DNA of 64,000 bases, from the NCBI GenBank assembly GCA_032173965.1, contig JAVUNC010000006.1, positions 38,907,870-38,971,869 of the forward strand. The letters run 5' to 3'. Position numbers and translations under genes: made by a program. This DNA is from Sitta carolinensis. Its lineage: Eukaryota; Chordata; Aves; Passeriformes; Sittidae. Within the stretch, counting starts at the first letter, position 1. The number at the start of each line of letters is the position of its first letter. Of the stretch, positions 36,601 through 48,727 are shown piece by piece. The notes under the pieces are model-generated. The model had not been told where the DNA came from. It ran no database searches and worked only from the letters and a program-made list of their open reading frames with translations.

Positions 36601-38539
36601 GAGATAACTTATGGGGTGATGCTCAAAGAAGGACTCCAGGCTGAAAAGGAGGAAGAGTTGTCAGAATCTGTGGTATAGGGGAATGCAGAGCATGTAATGA
36701 AGACTGCAGGGTATCTGAGTTCAACACAAGAATGAGCACAATAAAGTGAAGAAAGATCTCCCTCCAAAAGGACAATGCCTTTCAGATTCAAGCACTTATA
36801 GTCTGCTTAAAAAAAAAGAATATTCACACCCATTCAAGTAGCTACAACTCTCTCCAGGACTGAACACAGGTTCACTCATGAGATGGCTCCAGCTGGGTCT
36901 GTGTCTCCAGCACCCAGAGAACGCCTCAGCAGGAAGGTAAGAATGGATTCTTCAGGTCTCTCATCTATAATTAGCATTTCATAATTTTCTTAGCGAAAAG
37001 AAAAAGGTAGATGAATCTCTGATACTTTTTCACAATAATGTAGTACAAGTAGTGAGTAAAAGCCCAGCCCTTTCAATAAGCAGTATACCAAAAAAAAAGC
37101 TTTGCAGTTCTAATCAAGAAAATCAGACCAGCTGTGAGTTAGGTCTATACAATTATTGTATTTGCACTTTATAGAGAGGGTATTATAAAATAGCATGACA
37201 GAGGAACAGGCATAGTACCAATATTTTTAAAGACTGAGTGCCTAAACTCAAAAGTCCATACAATTTTCAAATGTCATCAATAAGCAAAGCTCCAGATGCT
37301 CCTACACTCTGAAAATGCAGCTATCATCACGACTGCCTGCTTACAAAAGAGCAGCACCTCCTAACCTCATCTAACTCACTCCCACATCCCTTACAAATAT
37401 TAACAATTAGAATGTCTACAGGACACTTAACTTCAAAGAGGCTGGGATAGTACATAGGATTCATTTAGTCTATGTAAGAGGGAGGAAAAAAGTTACTTTT
37501 CAATTAAATGATAAGACAAACATTGTGAGGAATTGAGCCTTTTCCTGAAATTATAGTCCTAATTCAGTCATTACACATAATTATTAAATTTGCACAAAAT
37601 GATTAGATAGGCTTTACTTACAAAAGAGACATAAATGGAACTGCCAATGTTGGCATATACCACTATTTAAAATAAAGACCAAAAGCCCTCGTTGGTGTGC
37701 AAGTCTGTTTATGGGTGCATTTGCACCAATATCTATTTCAGACAGCTCCATTTTTCAATACACGGAATAGCTAATGGAAGATACCATCTATATTCACCTT
37801 AGAGCTTTTGATGTGTCCTATTCACAGGGACAATCAGGGGGTGATGTGGTGCATATATTTGTGCTTAATTTAAAAAAAACCCACAAAATACAACAAATGA
37901 GCAGAATTTGGAGAAATGATTGAGTTCTTTTCAACAGGGAAAATCAGCAATGCTGCAAGCAATGCAACAGGACAGTAGAATGCTCTGGATAGAACAAACT
38001 ACAAGGAATTTTCCAGAACTGATCAAAGCTCTGACCTATCAATAAAAAGAGACAGTAAAAACATCTTCCACTAGGTACTTGGCCGCTAGGTCATATGCAG
38101 TAACATATATATTCCCCTTATTGAAAACTATTTGCTTCACTAGTGGTAAAAACTGTCACATATGAAAGGTGAAATCTTAGGCATGTCAGAAAATTTACTT
38201 CTCAATTATCAGGAAAAATAAATCTACTTCAAAATTCAGTTTTTCCTCCTCTACCTCTACTCCACTCAGTATGATGTACTTAAATGTGAAATATGATGTA
38301 CTTTAACAAGATTTTATAAAAGAAATAAAAAGAACAGCTGAAGAAGGATGTTCTGTGCAGAACAGCAAGCTTTCTAGGTCTTTCAAAATCAGACTCTTAC
38401 ATATTCACTAGAACACTTAGTGTAAGCATTTATGACTAGATAGAGGGAGGCTTCTAGGTACTTCTACAGATCTCAATGCAAACATTAAATGCTGCATAGC
38501 CCTCCCATGCAGCAATGGTTATCGCTGTTTACAGAGAAG
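33669..38539. other. Noncoding sequence, no gene seen
   Basis: A smaller G/T-rich patch occurs at 34436-34490 (TTTTTGTTGGGTTTTTTTAG and following). A 137-codon frame at 34812-35225 (plus) has no recognisable domain. The only exon-like signal is the weak candidate listed at 36858-36936. AT-rich from 36960 to 38450. Confidence 0.6.
36858..36936 (+). other. Weak candidate exon with strong donor site
   Basis: A stretch of 79 bases is bounded by a short pyrimidine run ending in CAG (36855-36857) and by AAG|GTAAGA (GT at 36937), a near-consensus splice donor. One frame is open across it and contains ATG at 36883, reading MAPAGSVSPAPRERLSRK up to the donor. I do not recognise the peptide. Single isolated splice-like signals are common by chance, so this is only a candidate for a coding or noncoding exon. 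Confidence 0.12.
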
Positions 38540-38920
38540 CACGTAACACTGAAGTGCCAGAACTGTACTGGGGGCTGCTGCAGTGCTGGGGAGGGACAGT
38601 GCACGAAGGCTGACAGCACTGCAGCTGGACGCAGGGCTCTCTGGCCACCAGAGGAGGTGACTGGCCTGGCAGCTGGCATCCCCAACACCAGCGTGCACCC
38701 GGTTAGGCAAACTATTCAGCTCCAAAACTGCAGAGGTTGCTGAAAACCTGAGTGATAATCCTTGTTTATTCAGCAAGGCCACTTAACTGGAATTGGTTAT
38801 ACACCAAGGCCTCACCACAATTAACTGACACATCAACTGACAAACCATTGCCTCTAGCTTGCTTGACACCAGATGCTGACAGTTCTTGCGGACTCCCCAG
38901 TTGCCCTCTACCCATGAACA
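38540..38920. promoter_or_regulatory. GC-richer segment with two CTCF-like matches
   Basis: This segment is richer in G and C than its surroundings. CCACCAGAGGAGG at 38645-38657 (plus) fits the CTCF core except that A replaces the C of GGC. TGGGTAGAGGGCA on the minus strand (38902-38914) fits from GTAGAGGGCA onwards but lacks the leading CCA. Both are weaker than the sites at 17965 and 56101. Frames of 80-100 codons cross it on both strands but give no recognisable protein. Confidence 0.25.
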
Positions 38921-41900
38921 CATCCGGCTGCAGCTCACAGGCTGTCCTGGGGACACAAGCACTTTGCAGGAGGGTTCACAGAGAACTTGCTTGTGTAACA
39001 TAACTGTTTCAGCTGCTCTGTCACTAAATATCACCCTTAGCCCAGGATTTCTGCAGAGGGAAAGCAGCAGGCTCCGTTTGGAGCTCTGGGAAGGCAAAAT
39101 GGAGGTTCTACAGCAGCTAGAGACCGAGGGAGAATGTTAAACACTCCATGCCTAATCGAGCATCTTTTCAAATTACCCTGACTGCCTTATTTGCTCTATT
39201 CAGATAGAACAATGAGCTGAAATGTTACAAAGCATCTGCAGCACTGAGCCCCACAGGCACCCTCCCCCTCCTGCTGTGCTGGGCCATGGCTCTAACACTT
39301 TTGCAGAAAGAAAATATAGGCATACTGGGGCTGAGAGCCTCTCTTTGCTCATCTCTCCCCACATGGTGCTGGTAACATCCATAGCCACATGCCAGTTGCA
39401 CAAGAACCGCTCTCACCTAAACACCTTTCAGTGGCTACAATCCCTTATATATAAAACTTTCAATTAAAAAAAATAAGGCTTCCCTTTTTAATCAAGAACT
39501 AGTAAAGAGTATCTCACCAGATAAACCACCTCTAACTATTTAAAGTCAAAAACCCCTCATTTTCAAATTAAAATGGGAACAAATGTGTTAAATGCACAGG
39601 GGTGGTTTGACTCAATTCAAAGATAAGTCTGTAAAAATCTATAGCTCATGATGTTTACAGAGGGCCAGGGGCTGGAATGATCTCAAAGTCCCCTTGCAGT
39701 TGTAGATAAAAAATTTTATAAAACACTATTTCTCTGACTCTTTACCGCTCCAACCTCCATCCACACTCCACACCCCAGACAGTCACTGTATGCCTGCACC
39801 TGAACCAAACCACAGAAACTACTGATCAAAAAGAATGCGTGAACAGCCCTCCTTATCTCTGTGCCTGTTCCTCCCAGCCCCAGCTGGGTCACCAAAACAT
39901 CAGCACTGGAACTTACAGGTATCCAGTATAAACTGAAGCTAGAGCTTTCCACAGAGCAGCCATAAGAACTTTTTTTTGCAAACAAGGCAGAAAAGTGTAA
40001 TGAGTTCAGAGCAAGCACACTTTAATTAGGGCAGAATAAGCTGTTGTAGCTTCTTCAAAATCCCGATCATTCCAAAAGTCCCCCTTAGGGCCTGCTGCAG
40101 ACATCCTCTCACCTGTGGAATGTTTTGCAATAAAAAAGGAAAAAAACTCTTCTCTTTCTCTTTGTTCATGTTTCCACCAAGTGGATGTGGCAGAAAGGCC
40201 CAAGGAGAAAGGAAGGAAACACTCCTTCGGAATACCAGACCAAACTTGGAAAGGTAACAGTGATTTTCAAATCAGAGCAGCCTTTTGCCTACCTAAATAT
40301 AACATAAAAAGCTGGTTGTTAGCCTCTGCTATTGACTTGATACCAAACGTCATGAATTCCAGGAGCAAGGAAAAAATAGCACTAGCACCAGTGATCAAAA
40401 AATTAAGGATGTGACCTCCAGTTTTTTGGTCCACCTGGGACCTAAAGAAATCCATTTAAGAAATGCTTCCCGGTAAGCCCACCAAGAGACACACAGAGGG
40501 TAAGCCACAGTGAAGACTCTGATGTGCTTCTCCATTACCTGCACCACTGCTTCCTGACCACACCAACATGCTCCAGACTTCCCTTTTCTTCCAGCTTACC
40601 ACCTTCCCTGTACTATTTAGAAACTTTTTCGCTTTAATTTGCTTGAATGAAGTAATCCCCACTCCTGCTGCAAAAAGAAAAGCAGGAAGGACTGTGAATG
40701 TCTTCCTAGTTTAGAAAAGCCGATGTTGATTTAGACAACATCAGGTGCATAAGGCAGACCTGCTTGTTTACATCCTGCATACTGCTTGTTACTCATCTTA
40801 ACAGTATCCCGCATTACTGCCTGCACTGCAATAGCCTCAAAATCTTTACAGTGTATCAGCTCCTTATCTTGGGACTTGCCATATGCTTTCTTTAACTGTT
40901 AGATTAATAATTTAAGAACTGACACTGATCAGTTCACAGCATTTGTTCATTCACCTAAAAAACAGCTGCTGCATAAGAGCTGCTATGGTTTACCTGCAAC
41001 AAAAGCAGTTACTTTTAGTTTTCCTCTTCAAAAAAACAGAATAAATATAAAACATAAAACAATAACTGAAAAGTACATATTTTGAAAGACAAAGTTTTGT
41101 TGAATGCTGTTAATTGATGCACTCAGAAACATTCTTTCAAAACCATGTTTGGAAACATGATTCATGAAACAACTAGGGCAAGATGTCTTCTGCTGAAGAC
41201 TCTTTGAGCCCACCAGACACCAATGTTTCAGCTTTTTGGGTTTGCAGTAACAATTGTCTGTCTTCTCAGAGGAACAGGTTGAGGACTAAAAGTACTTATT
41301 TCTGAGTGGTTATTCATATGAAATGAAAATTTCAAATTTAGAAATAGATAAGACATAATGACCATACAGCCTAAACAATGTTTTCAAGAAATAAAGGCTT
41401 TGACAGTTTCACATAATGAAATATATGCTAAGGAGGATTCTCAATCTTATTTTAATTTAATCTACAGTACAATTTCCAGAGAAGAATCCCAGTTTGAAAT
41501 AGCATCCAGCATTAAATCTTAGGAAACTTGATATAATAAAATTAACATAGTAATAAGTAACATAAAGTAAATGGTTGTTGTTGCTATGATATAAAATTTT
41601 GCAAGTGTAAGATCACTCTGTAACCTTAGTAGACAGAGAAACATCCATAAAACATGGTCTCATCCACTCCTATTTGTCTACCACTAACCTGTGTCTGACA
41701 TTCTTCTAGGCACTTCCTCACTTTCTCATAAAGCAAGGGAGAGTGAAAATGTGACAAGACCCCATTTAAAAAAAAAAAAATCCTGTAATAGTTTTGAATC
41801 CTCTGTTATTCACATCAACTTATCCCCTCAGCAGTAAGACAACATTCCGCTGCCACTGATCTGACCTACAGTCTTCCCCCATTCACAGTGGGTAGCTCTC

Positions 41901-44900
41901 CTCTGTTAGAATAAAAGGCCCTCTAAAACTGGTCTACCCTGTACTGCCTTCTGTTTGGTTAGTTATGGTGCCATTCACTTTGTTACAAGAAATACCTCAA
42001 GCTGCTTCCATAATTCAAACATGCACAACACAGTCAAAAGAGACTCTGTTGTCAAGCCCATCAATATATTAGTTACAGCAACAAGTCCCAGCAGCTTTTA
42101 CAAGAACCAAGCCACATAGCAGGTCATGAAGACAGGCTCAGACTTCTCATAGGCCTCACGATATTATCACTTAACAAGCTACACATCAGTTTAAGCAGTC
42201 TCTGTATTTTCAAAGCTGTAAGACAGATAACCAAGGGTGACTGAGTTCACAAGGCAGAAACAAACAGCCCTTCTTTAGCTCATCAACCTTCCTAGATACT
42301 CTTGCCCCAGAGTACCCAGCCCAAATACCAGTATTCTGAGATGAACCCTCCCTTGTTCACTACATAAAATCATCTGCCTCCAAGTTTCCACCACTGCCAT
42401 GAGCACACCCCCCACGCACTAATCAGCTCTGCAAACATCAGAGTTAATTCCCACACATAAAATACATATTGAAGTCCTCAAGCTGCTCTCTGGAGATCCA
42501 GGTTCACTCCTGACACCAGTGCTTCAGCTTTCACATCCGACTTTGACAAAACAGCCTCTGCTCACGGGTGTCTCCTGCTCCTGACACAGTTCTATCACAT
42601 GCTAGAGGAACTAAGACTTTAATGGTATACAGACAGCATGCATGTTTGTTTATCATTTTTGCCCCTTGTGAAGAATCTCTCAGACAGCAACACCAAAGGC
42701 TGTATGAAAAGATGTTCTTTCCTTTCCTCAGCAAATTGCCAGAGGCTTTTTAAAAGACCAAGCATGAAAGAAAATAGGTTCTCCTGATATTGCATCCCTC
42801 AGATTCCACTGTGCTGAAGGAGGCCAATACAGGACCTTCTCCCTCCAGCACTTGGCTGGAGGCTGAGAGACAGTGTTGGACAGAAATCATCACAGAATGT
42901 GTAATACAGTGTGCCTTGTTTTTATACTCTCCCACAGACATCCACTTTTGGATGCTGTTGGAAAACAGAAACATGTTCTGAGTCATTATGGCCACTCATG
43001 TCCATCTTATGATGGACAGCTGCCATCAGTTTCTCTCCTCTTTGAGGAAAGCCAGATGCAATTCCTCAAAGGAAGCAGGAAGCACAGATGGTAGCGCTGC
43101 AACTCTCTTTGTCCTGACCTGGGCCAGTGAAATGACAAACACCAATCCTGACTTTTATAGTAAACTGGGACAGGAATATTACAACATGAGGTCTGTAAGA
43201 GCCTGGGGCTGAAAACAGGCAATGGTTTCAGTATTGCAGAAAAGTACTGCAGCAAGAGATTGGGAGCATCTTCCATTCCAATCAGCTCAGTGTGGGACAC
43301 TGTACCATTTCTCATGTTGAAGGAAACACAAGGCTTCTGTAACTAGGCAGGCAGACTTCCTCATTCCTTTAGCCTCAAAGCAACAGAGATCTTTGCTATT
43401 TAATGGAGAAAGGAAGCAGAGAGCTGGAGAGAATTTTAGGGTGGGTGGTCTTGTTTGAGCCATTTTCATTAAGCTGTATAAATACTCAGTCTGCCTAACC
43501 ACTGTTTTCACGGCTGTACCAGCTGGTCACAAAAATCAAGATTAAAAGCAAACCAAAAAAAGTTCTTTCCTGCCTGTGTAGAAATTTAAAGTTATGGATA
43601 ACCCACAAATGCATGAAATAACACACCTCTAAGTCTCCTATCATAAGCATATGTCTGCATGTGCTGGCATTTTTCCACAAACAGCTGCACATTCACATGA
43701 ACTCATCAGAAAATCACCAAATCCTATATTGACAGGTTTACTCTCACATTTGCACAAAATTTCACTTCTACATAGTGTGACAAACTCCAGCTCACCAATT
43801 TACACAAGCAGTGATGTAGACATGCCCTCAACCACTGAATCTGCCACTTTCCCTTCTCTTTTTCCTCACCAAGCAGGCAGAGGCACAGTTACAGGCATAT
43901 ATGATTTCCATGTGCATCCCTAAAAACCCTTCTGAGATACAGCCACTGTGCAAATTTCAGCCACTCTATGTTTGTCCTGAAATGAACTAAAAGGCAATGC
44001 CAAACCCTGAGAAGGCAATGAGCATAGCTGTTAAAAAGATATTCAAATGCATGTATTCTCTTATAATCATAGTCATTCCTACTTAAATCAAAAAGGACAT
44101 AAATTTGCAGAAGAACCAATGCTATATAAGAATCTTGGTAAAACAGTGATGACAAAAGATTGGCTTGCAAGAGAGCTTTTGAATCAGAAGGAATCTCCAA
44201 GAACATTGCTCAGGATTCAATTTTAGACCACATCTCACTTAATACTCATTAATCTGACTAGGCACAGGACAGGAATGTGCTAACGTAATTTACTGGCATT
44301 CAAGTAGGAGATTCTATTAACACAAAGGAGGATCACAATATCACAAGGATGCATTGGATCACCATTAGGACTGGAAAAACAGAAATAGCATACAACATAA
44401 TAGTGTGCTTATTTCTGACAATGAAATGCCATATCCACATCTTCCTATAGATCCTATCATCAGCAACAACAGCTCTCCAGGCAAGCCTGGCAGGCTGCAT
44501 CCCCTCCACAGTCACTGTCCTTTAGGCACTAAAGTGCTCCCTGGTCATCAGCAAGAATGGCTGACATTGGAGTATCTCCAGGCTTTCCAACATCTTAAAA
44601 CTTGCCTTTTCTGTGGCAAATTCACCCAAAACCTCTAGCTTTATTGTACCTTCATAGCTGAAAATGTAACTATGCTAAAGGAGAAATAAAAGCCAAGCAA
44701 GTTTCATTTTACACAGGAATCACATTAATGAACCACAGTGAATCTGGATTATATTAAGGATGGAGAAGCCCAGGATAGTTCCCCAGTTATGCTGGATGAT
44801 GATCCCCAAATCATGACAACTCCCATGTCCATCACCTTGTTTCTACACTGTCCCTGGAGATGAGGATGCTGGAGCCCATGACCTTTGATCAGGTGACTGG

Positions 44901-45763
44901 ATGTCAACCCCAGAGCAAGCAAAGGGACAGGGACCTGCTGGGTGAACTAGAGCGCCTGGTAACATACAGGGACAGAAGGACGAGGGAACCTCAGCGTTGA
45001 AGGCTGTTTGGCAAGTCTTGGGCTGCAGAGCCCACTAATACAATCCTTCAGAAACCACCTCACCCAACCAGGAATGGCAAAGCCTCAAGAGGACAACCCA
45101 GCATCTAGGGCACTGCACAGAAAATAGTTACCTTCTGTGTCTACACATCAATCGATTCAAACCTCCAGTTCCACGAGCAGGCACCATGACTACCTGTCAC
45201 CATGTTATACCTGGAGAAACTGCTGAGGGAATGGTTCAACAAGTGACAGAAAGAGCCCCTTCTATCCTTCTATTGCTCTGACCACCCACAGCACTGCTTT
45301 AGTCAGAAATCTCTCTTCAAGTGATGATTTGTGATACAGCAGCTCCAAATAATTTCTCTGGTATCTGGCCTGTATTTATTTTTTGCCCTCACCTCCTCAT
45401 TAGCATGTCCATCTTTGTTCCTGTGCCTCATTCCTACGGCCTGTATCTGAAGACCTTCCCACTAAACTTCTGTGTGCCATCCACAGGCAAAGCTACTCCT
45501 GCTTCTCTAAGAAGCTCCAAGCAGCATGTTACTCATCCTCCATGCAGTCCTGCACCAAGCTGGTTTTCACCAGCATCAGGATTCAAAAATAGCAGAATGG
45601 GAAAAGGCATCCTTGGAAACAGAGCCAGTCCTCATTTCATATCATAACAGAGAGCCTGAGAGAAATTAATTTAGGAAGAGAGTAGGCACAAAGGTAAAGA
45701 TTCTTGAGTCTTCGATTTGATTACATTTTGGAGGCAAGATTTGTTTGGGTTTTTTTTTTTTAC

Positions 45764-45792
45764 TTTCCCTCTATCTCAAATATAGAGGGAAA
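45764..45792. repeat. 11-bp perfect hairpin beside a T12 run
   Basis: TTTCCCTCTAT (45764-45774) and ATAGAGGGAAA (45782-45792) are exact reverse complements with a 7-nt loop (CTCAAAT). A T12 homopolymer (45750-45761) ends two bases before the stem. Confidence 0.88.
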
Positions 45793-48710
45793 AAAAGGAT
45801 AATCTGGAGCTGGGAACTATTTAAAAACCAAAGGAACTTCTAAAGAAATTAAAATGAGTGAAATATTTATACAGTACAGCTCTAATTAAATTAATAGGGC
45901 TGCAGATGTGCTGAGGAGATCAGCAAACTACCTCCTTCACCTTAACCCTCTTATTCAGTTATTACTGCAAAATTTTTAACTAATTTCTGACACAACTGAA
46001 GCTAAATTTAAAAAGGCAAATCAGAACCAAAAAAATCGAAACAAAGAGAAATAATAATATCTTGCAAAGAAAATAATCTAATCCTCCTTCTCAGCACAGG
46101 TGTCACGCTGTAAATATTTAAGAGCAGCACACATCTTTCCATACAAAGCCCCTCAAGTTCCTACACTCCCTGGGAATTCCTGAAACAGGATCACTGAGCA
46201 AACACTGATCAACCAGATATGCAGTTACATTCTCTATGTGTAACCAGTCTGTCTTTCAACCATCTTGCCAAACAATCAGCATTATCACCAAGTGTGAGTG
46301 ACAGATCTGGACAACTCTGTGTGTGAAACCCTTACTTGTCACCTCTCTGCCGTCTACTCAAAACTGCAATTCTGAGTTAGGCAGTAACCCTACCATGGAT
46401 GTATAGAGTTGAGTGTGAAAGAGTGAGTCTGCTGCATTCAGACATTAACAGATTCCTCCCTGTGAGGAGAAAACCAGGTTCCTAAGCCCTGCCCAGTGGG
46501 TATCCTAAACACTAAACTGCATACCCATCTTTATGCTTGTATATGCTTGTTTGCTCTCAAACATTGTGACTATTTAATTACTTCAAGCAGAGAAGAGAGT
46601 CTTCAGAAACAGGCAGAATGAGTTATACCTACCACTGCAATATTATCTGCTGGCTGCAGCAGCCTGAGAAATGCTACATAAACAGTGACTCACATAGGCA
46701 GGCTATGTGCTGCAGCCACCAGGATACCAGACAAAAAGGGTGGCTCCCCATCATTTCCATGAGCAGTCTGGCACAGTACTCCTGAGAACAGTTAGTGCCA
46801 GGATTATGGATCCCAACAGACACAAGCTACACAGTGGCACTGAGCAGCACTGTCAAGAGAAACAACCCTGAAGAGAGTTATAGGCACTTTAGGAAATAGA
46901 AAACAACAGCTTAATGACCTCCACCATAAGACAACAGTGGGGGAAAAATAAAAATGAGAGGACTTGGAAAATCTGTTGAGGGTTTGAGCACCTGAGAAAC
47001 AGTTAGATGGCACCAGGTCATATTATTTTCTCTTGTGAAAATAGTTCAAAGTCTTACTTGTTGATGTTTCTCACAAAGCTCCCAGGTAATTTTATATGGC
47101 CTCACAGGAATTCCAGGATGTATCTCCAAACACAGGGTGCACATACCCAAGATTCTAGATACCCCTTAATCAAAAGCAAGAACATGTACAACTTGTGTCA
47201 TGCCCAAATTCTCCAGATCACAATGCATTACTCCCTTCCAGTACTCTCACTTGCTCTCACCCTGGGGCTAAGAGAAGAACAACAAAAGTTGTTTCTTGAT
47301 TCAGCATTACTGGGAATTCCCAGAACAGCCCTATGTATAAAGCTAACCTCCAACAGAGAGTCTCCCTCCTTATTCCCAGCTGAGATTAAATGAAGCTATA
47401 TGCTCAAAATTATATAGACAGTTACAAGCAAAACGAGCAATACAGGTAGTACCTTTCAACCCCTATTCTGGCCATCAGAGACAAACTCTCCTTGCATCTT
47501 CATGCCTCTCTGTTTCTGACCTAAAATACCTAAGTGCTTCTTGAGTGAAAAAAGGATCTGGATCACCTACTTGCCATGGATATTGGTGTGCCACAAGTAA
47601 CACAACTCCTACGTTTTTAATTCAAGAAGATAAAAAACTACCTTGAAGAGAGAAGAGGGAGAAACAAGAAAGCCTTGCAAATTTTTATTTACAATACAGA
47701 TTACCTCAGATCTTCCCGTTTTAGTTCCACCTCTAAAGCTTGCCAATATTTCCACGGCTCTAGCAAATAATGCACCACATCAGCTTTCAAAAGGCCACTC
47801 AAATCACACCACAGACCTCTGTGCCATACCAAGAAGAAATTTTCCATTATCACCATCCTCAAAAAGAGAGCTGTGATGCAAAAAGGATACAAAAGACAAC
47901 AGAAGGACTCCAAGCACAAGTAATAAGAATATTGGGAGAAAAAGACAGACACAAGAAGAAAGTTCAGCATTTCCACCATCCATGTAACAGGAAGCAAAAG
48001 TTAGCCTTTTTATTGGCTCCAAACTAAACTAGCTACACTCCACTCCCCACAAAGTGTAACTAGCACTGATTATCAGTTTTCTTGATCTGCCCGTAAGACC
48101 TAAAAGGCCCAGAATACCATGTCCTACCTGGAAAAATACCATACAGCACCATTACTGATTAAAAGAAGAAGAAACAAGAAAAAGGAATGGATCCAAGAGA
48201 AAATGAAATGAGGAAAAGCCCTCAAGCATAATTTGAAGAAAATAGACACCAAAGGTAGAAAGAGAAAAGCAAATGTCTGGAGACACTTTAAAACAGGACA
48301 GCTGGGTGAGACTGCTTTCTGCCTTGCTCATAAAGGCTCCCAACTCATCTCTTTGCTTTTGCTTCGACTGCTTCTTTTTTGCCCAAGATCTTGCTATCAT
48401 TGTAGGCTTTTTCCCCCTTTCTCCCTCAGAGCAGCTGTCACATTTACTCAGGTCTCATGAACTGCTGTGCTGTGGGGCATGTGATTAATTATACCATTAG
48501 CCTTCATTAAGTCAGTGGATTGGCACTCCAGTAGAGAGGCAGCGGGACCAGAAGGAGAAGTTATTGAGAGCCAGCAGGATCTGTGTCCCACAGTTTGTGT
48601 GGTTTTTGAGCGTGTGAGGCTTTTGTCCTCAAAAATAGCAATATCTCAGTCATTTTTATATGCTTTGATAAACCACAAAGCTTCTGCCTCACTGCATGCC
48701 AGGCTCATTT

Positions 48711-48727
48711 AAAAAAAAAAAAAAAAA
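48711..48727. repeat. A17 homopolymer
   Basis: A run of 17 A residues with no recognisable retrotransposed body upstream. Confidence 0.95.

Noticed and set aside
39661..39715. GGGGCTGGAATGATCTCAAAGTCCCCTTGCAG, resembling the CR1 3' end
   Set aside because: Similarity covers only about 30 bases, no CR1 sequence precedes it and no octamer tail follows.
44210..44400. Sequence vaguely like a reverse transcriptase segment in one frame
   Set aside because: No FADD box, no QGS.LGP motif and no ordered matches to CR1.
45320..45410. GTGATGATTTGTG as a C box of a C/D snoRNA
   Set aside because: No matching D box with terminal stem at a suitable distance.
48533..48549. CCAGTAGAGAGGCAGCG as a CTCF site
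   Set aside because: It needs one extra base within the core, which CTCF does not tolerate well. Kept only as a note.
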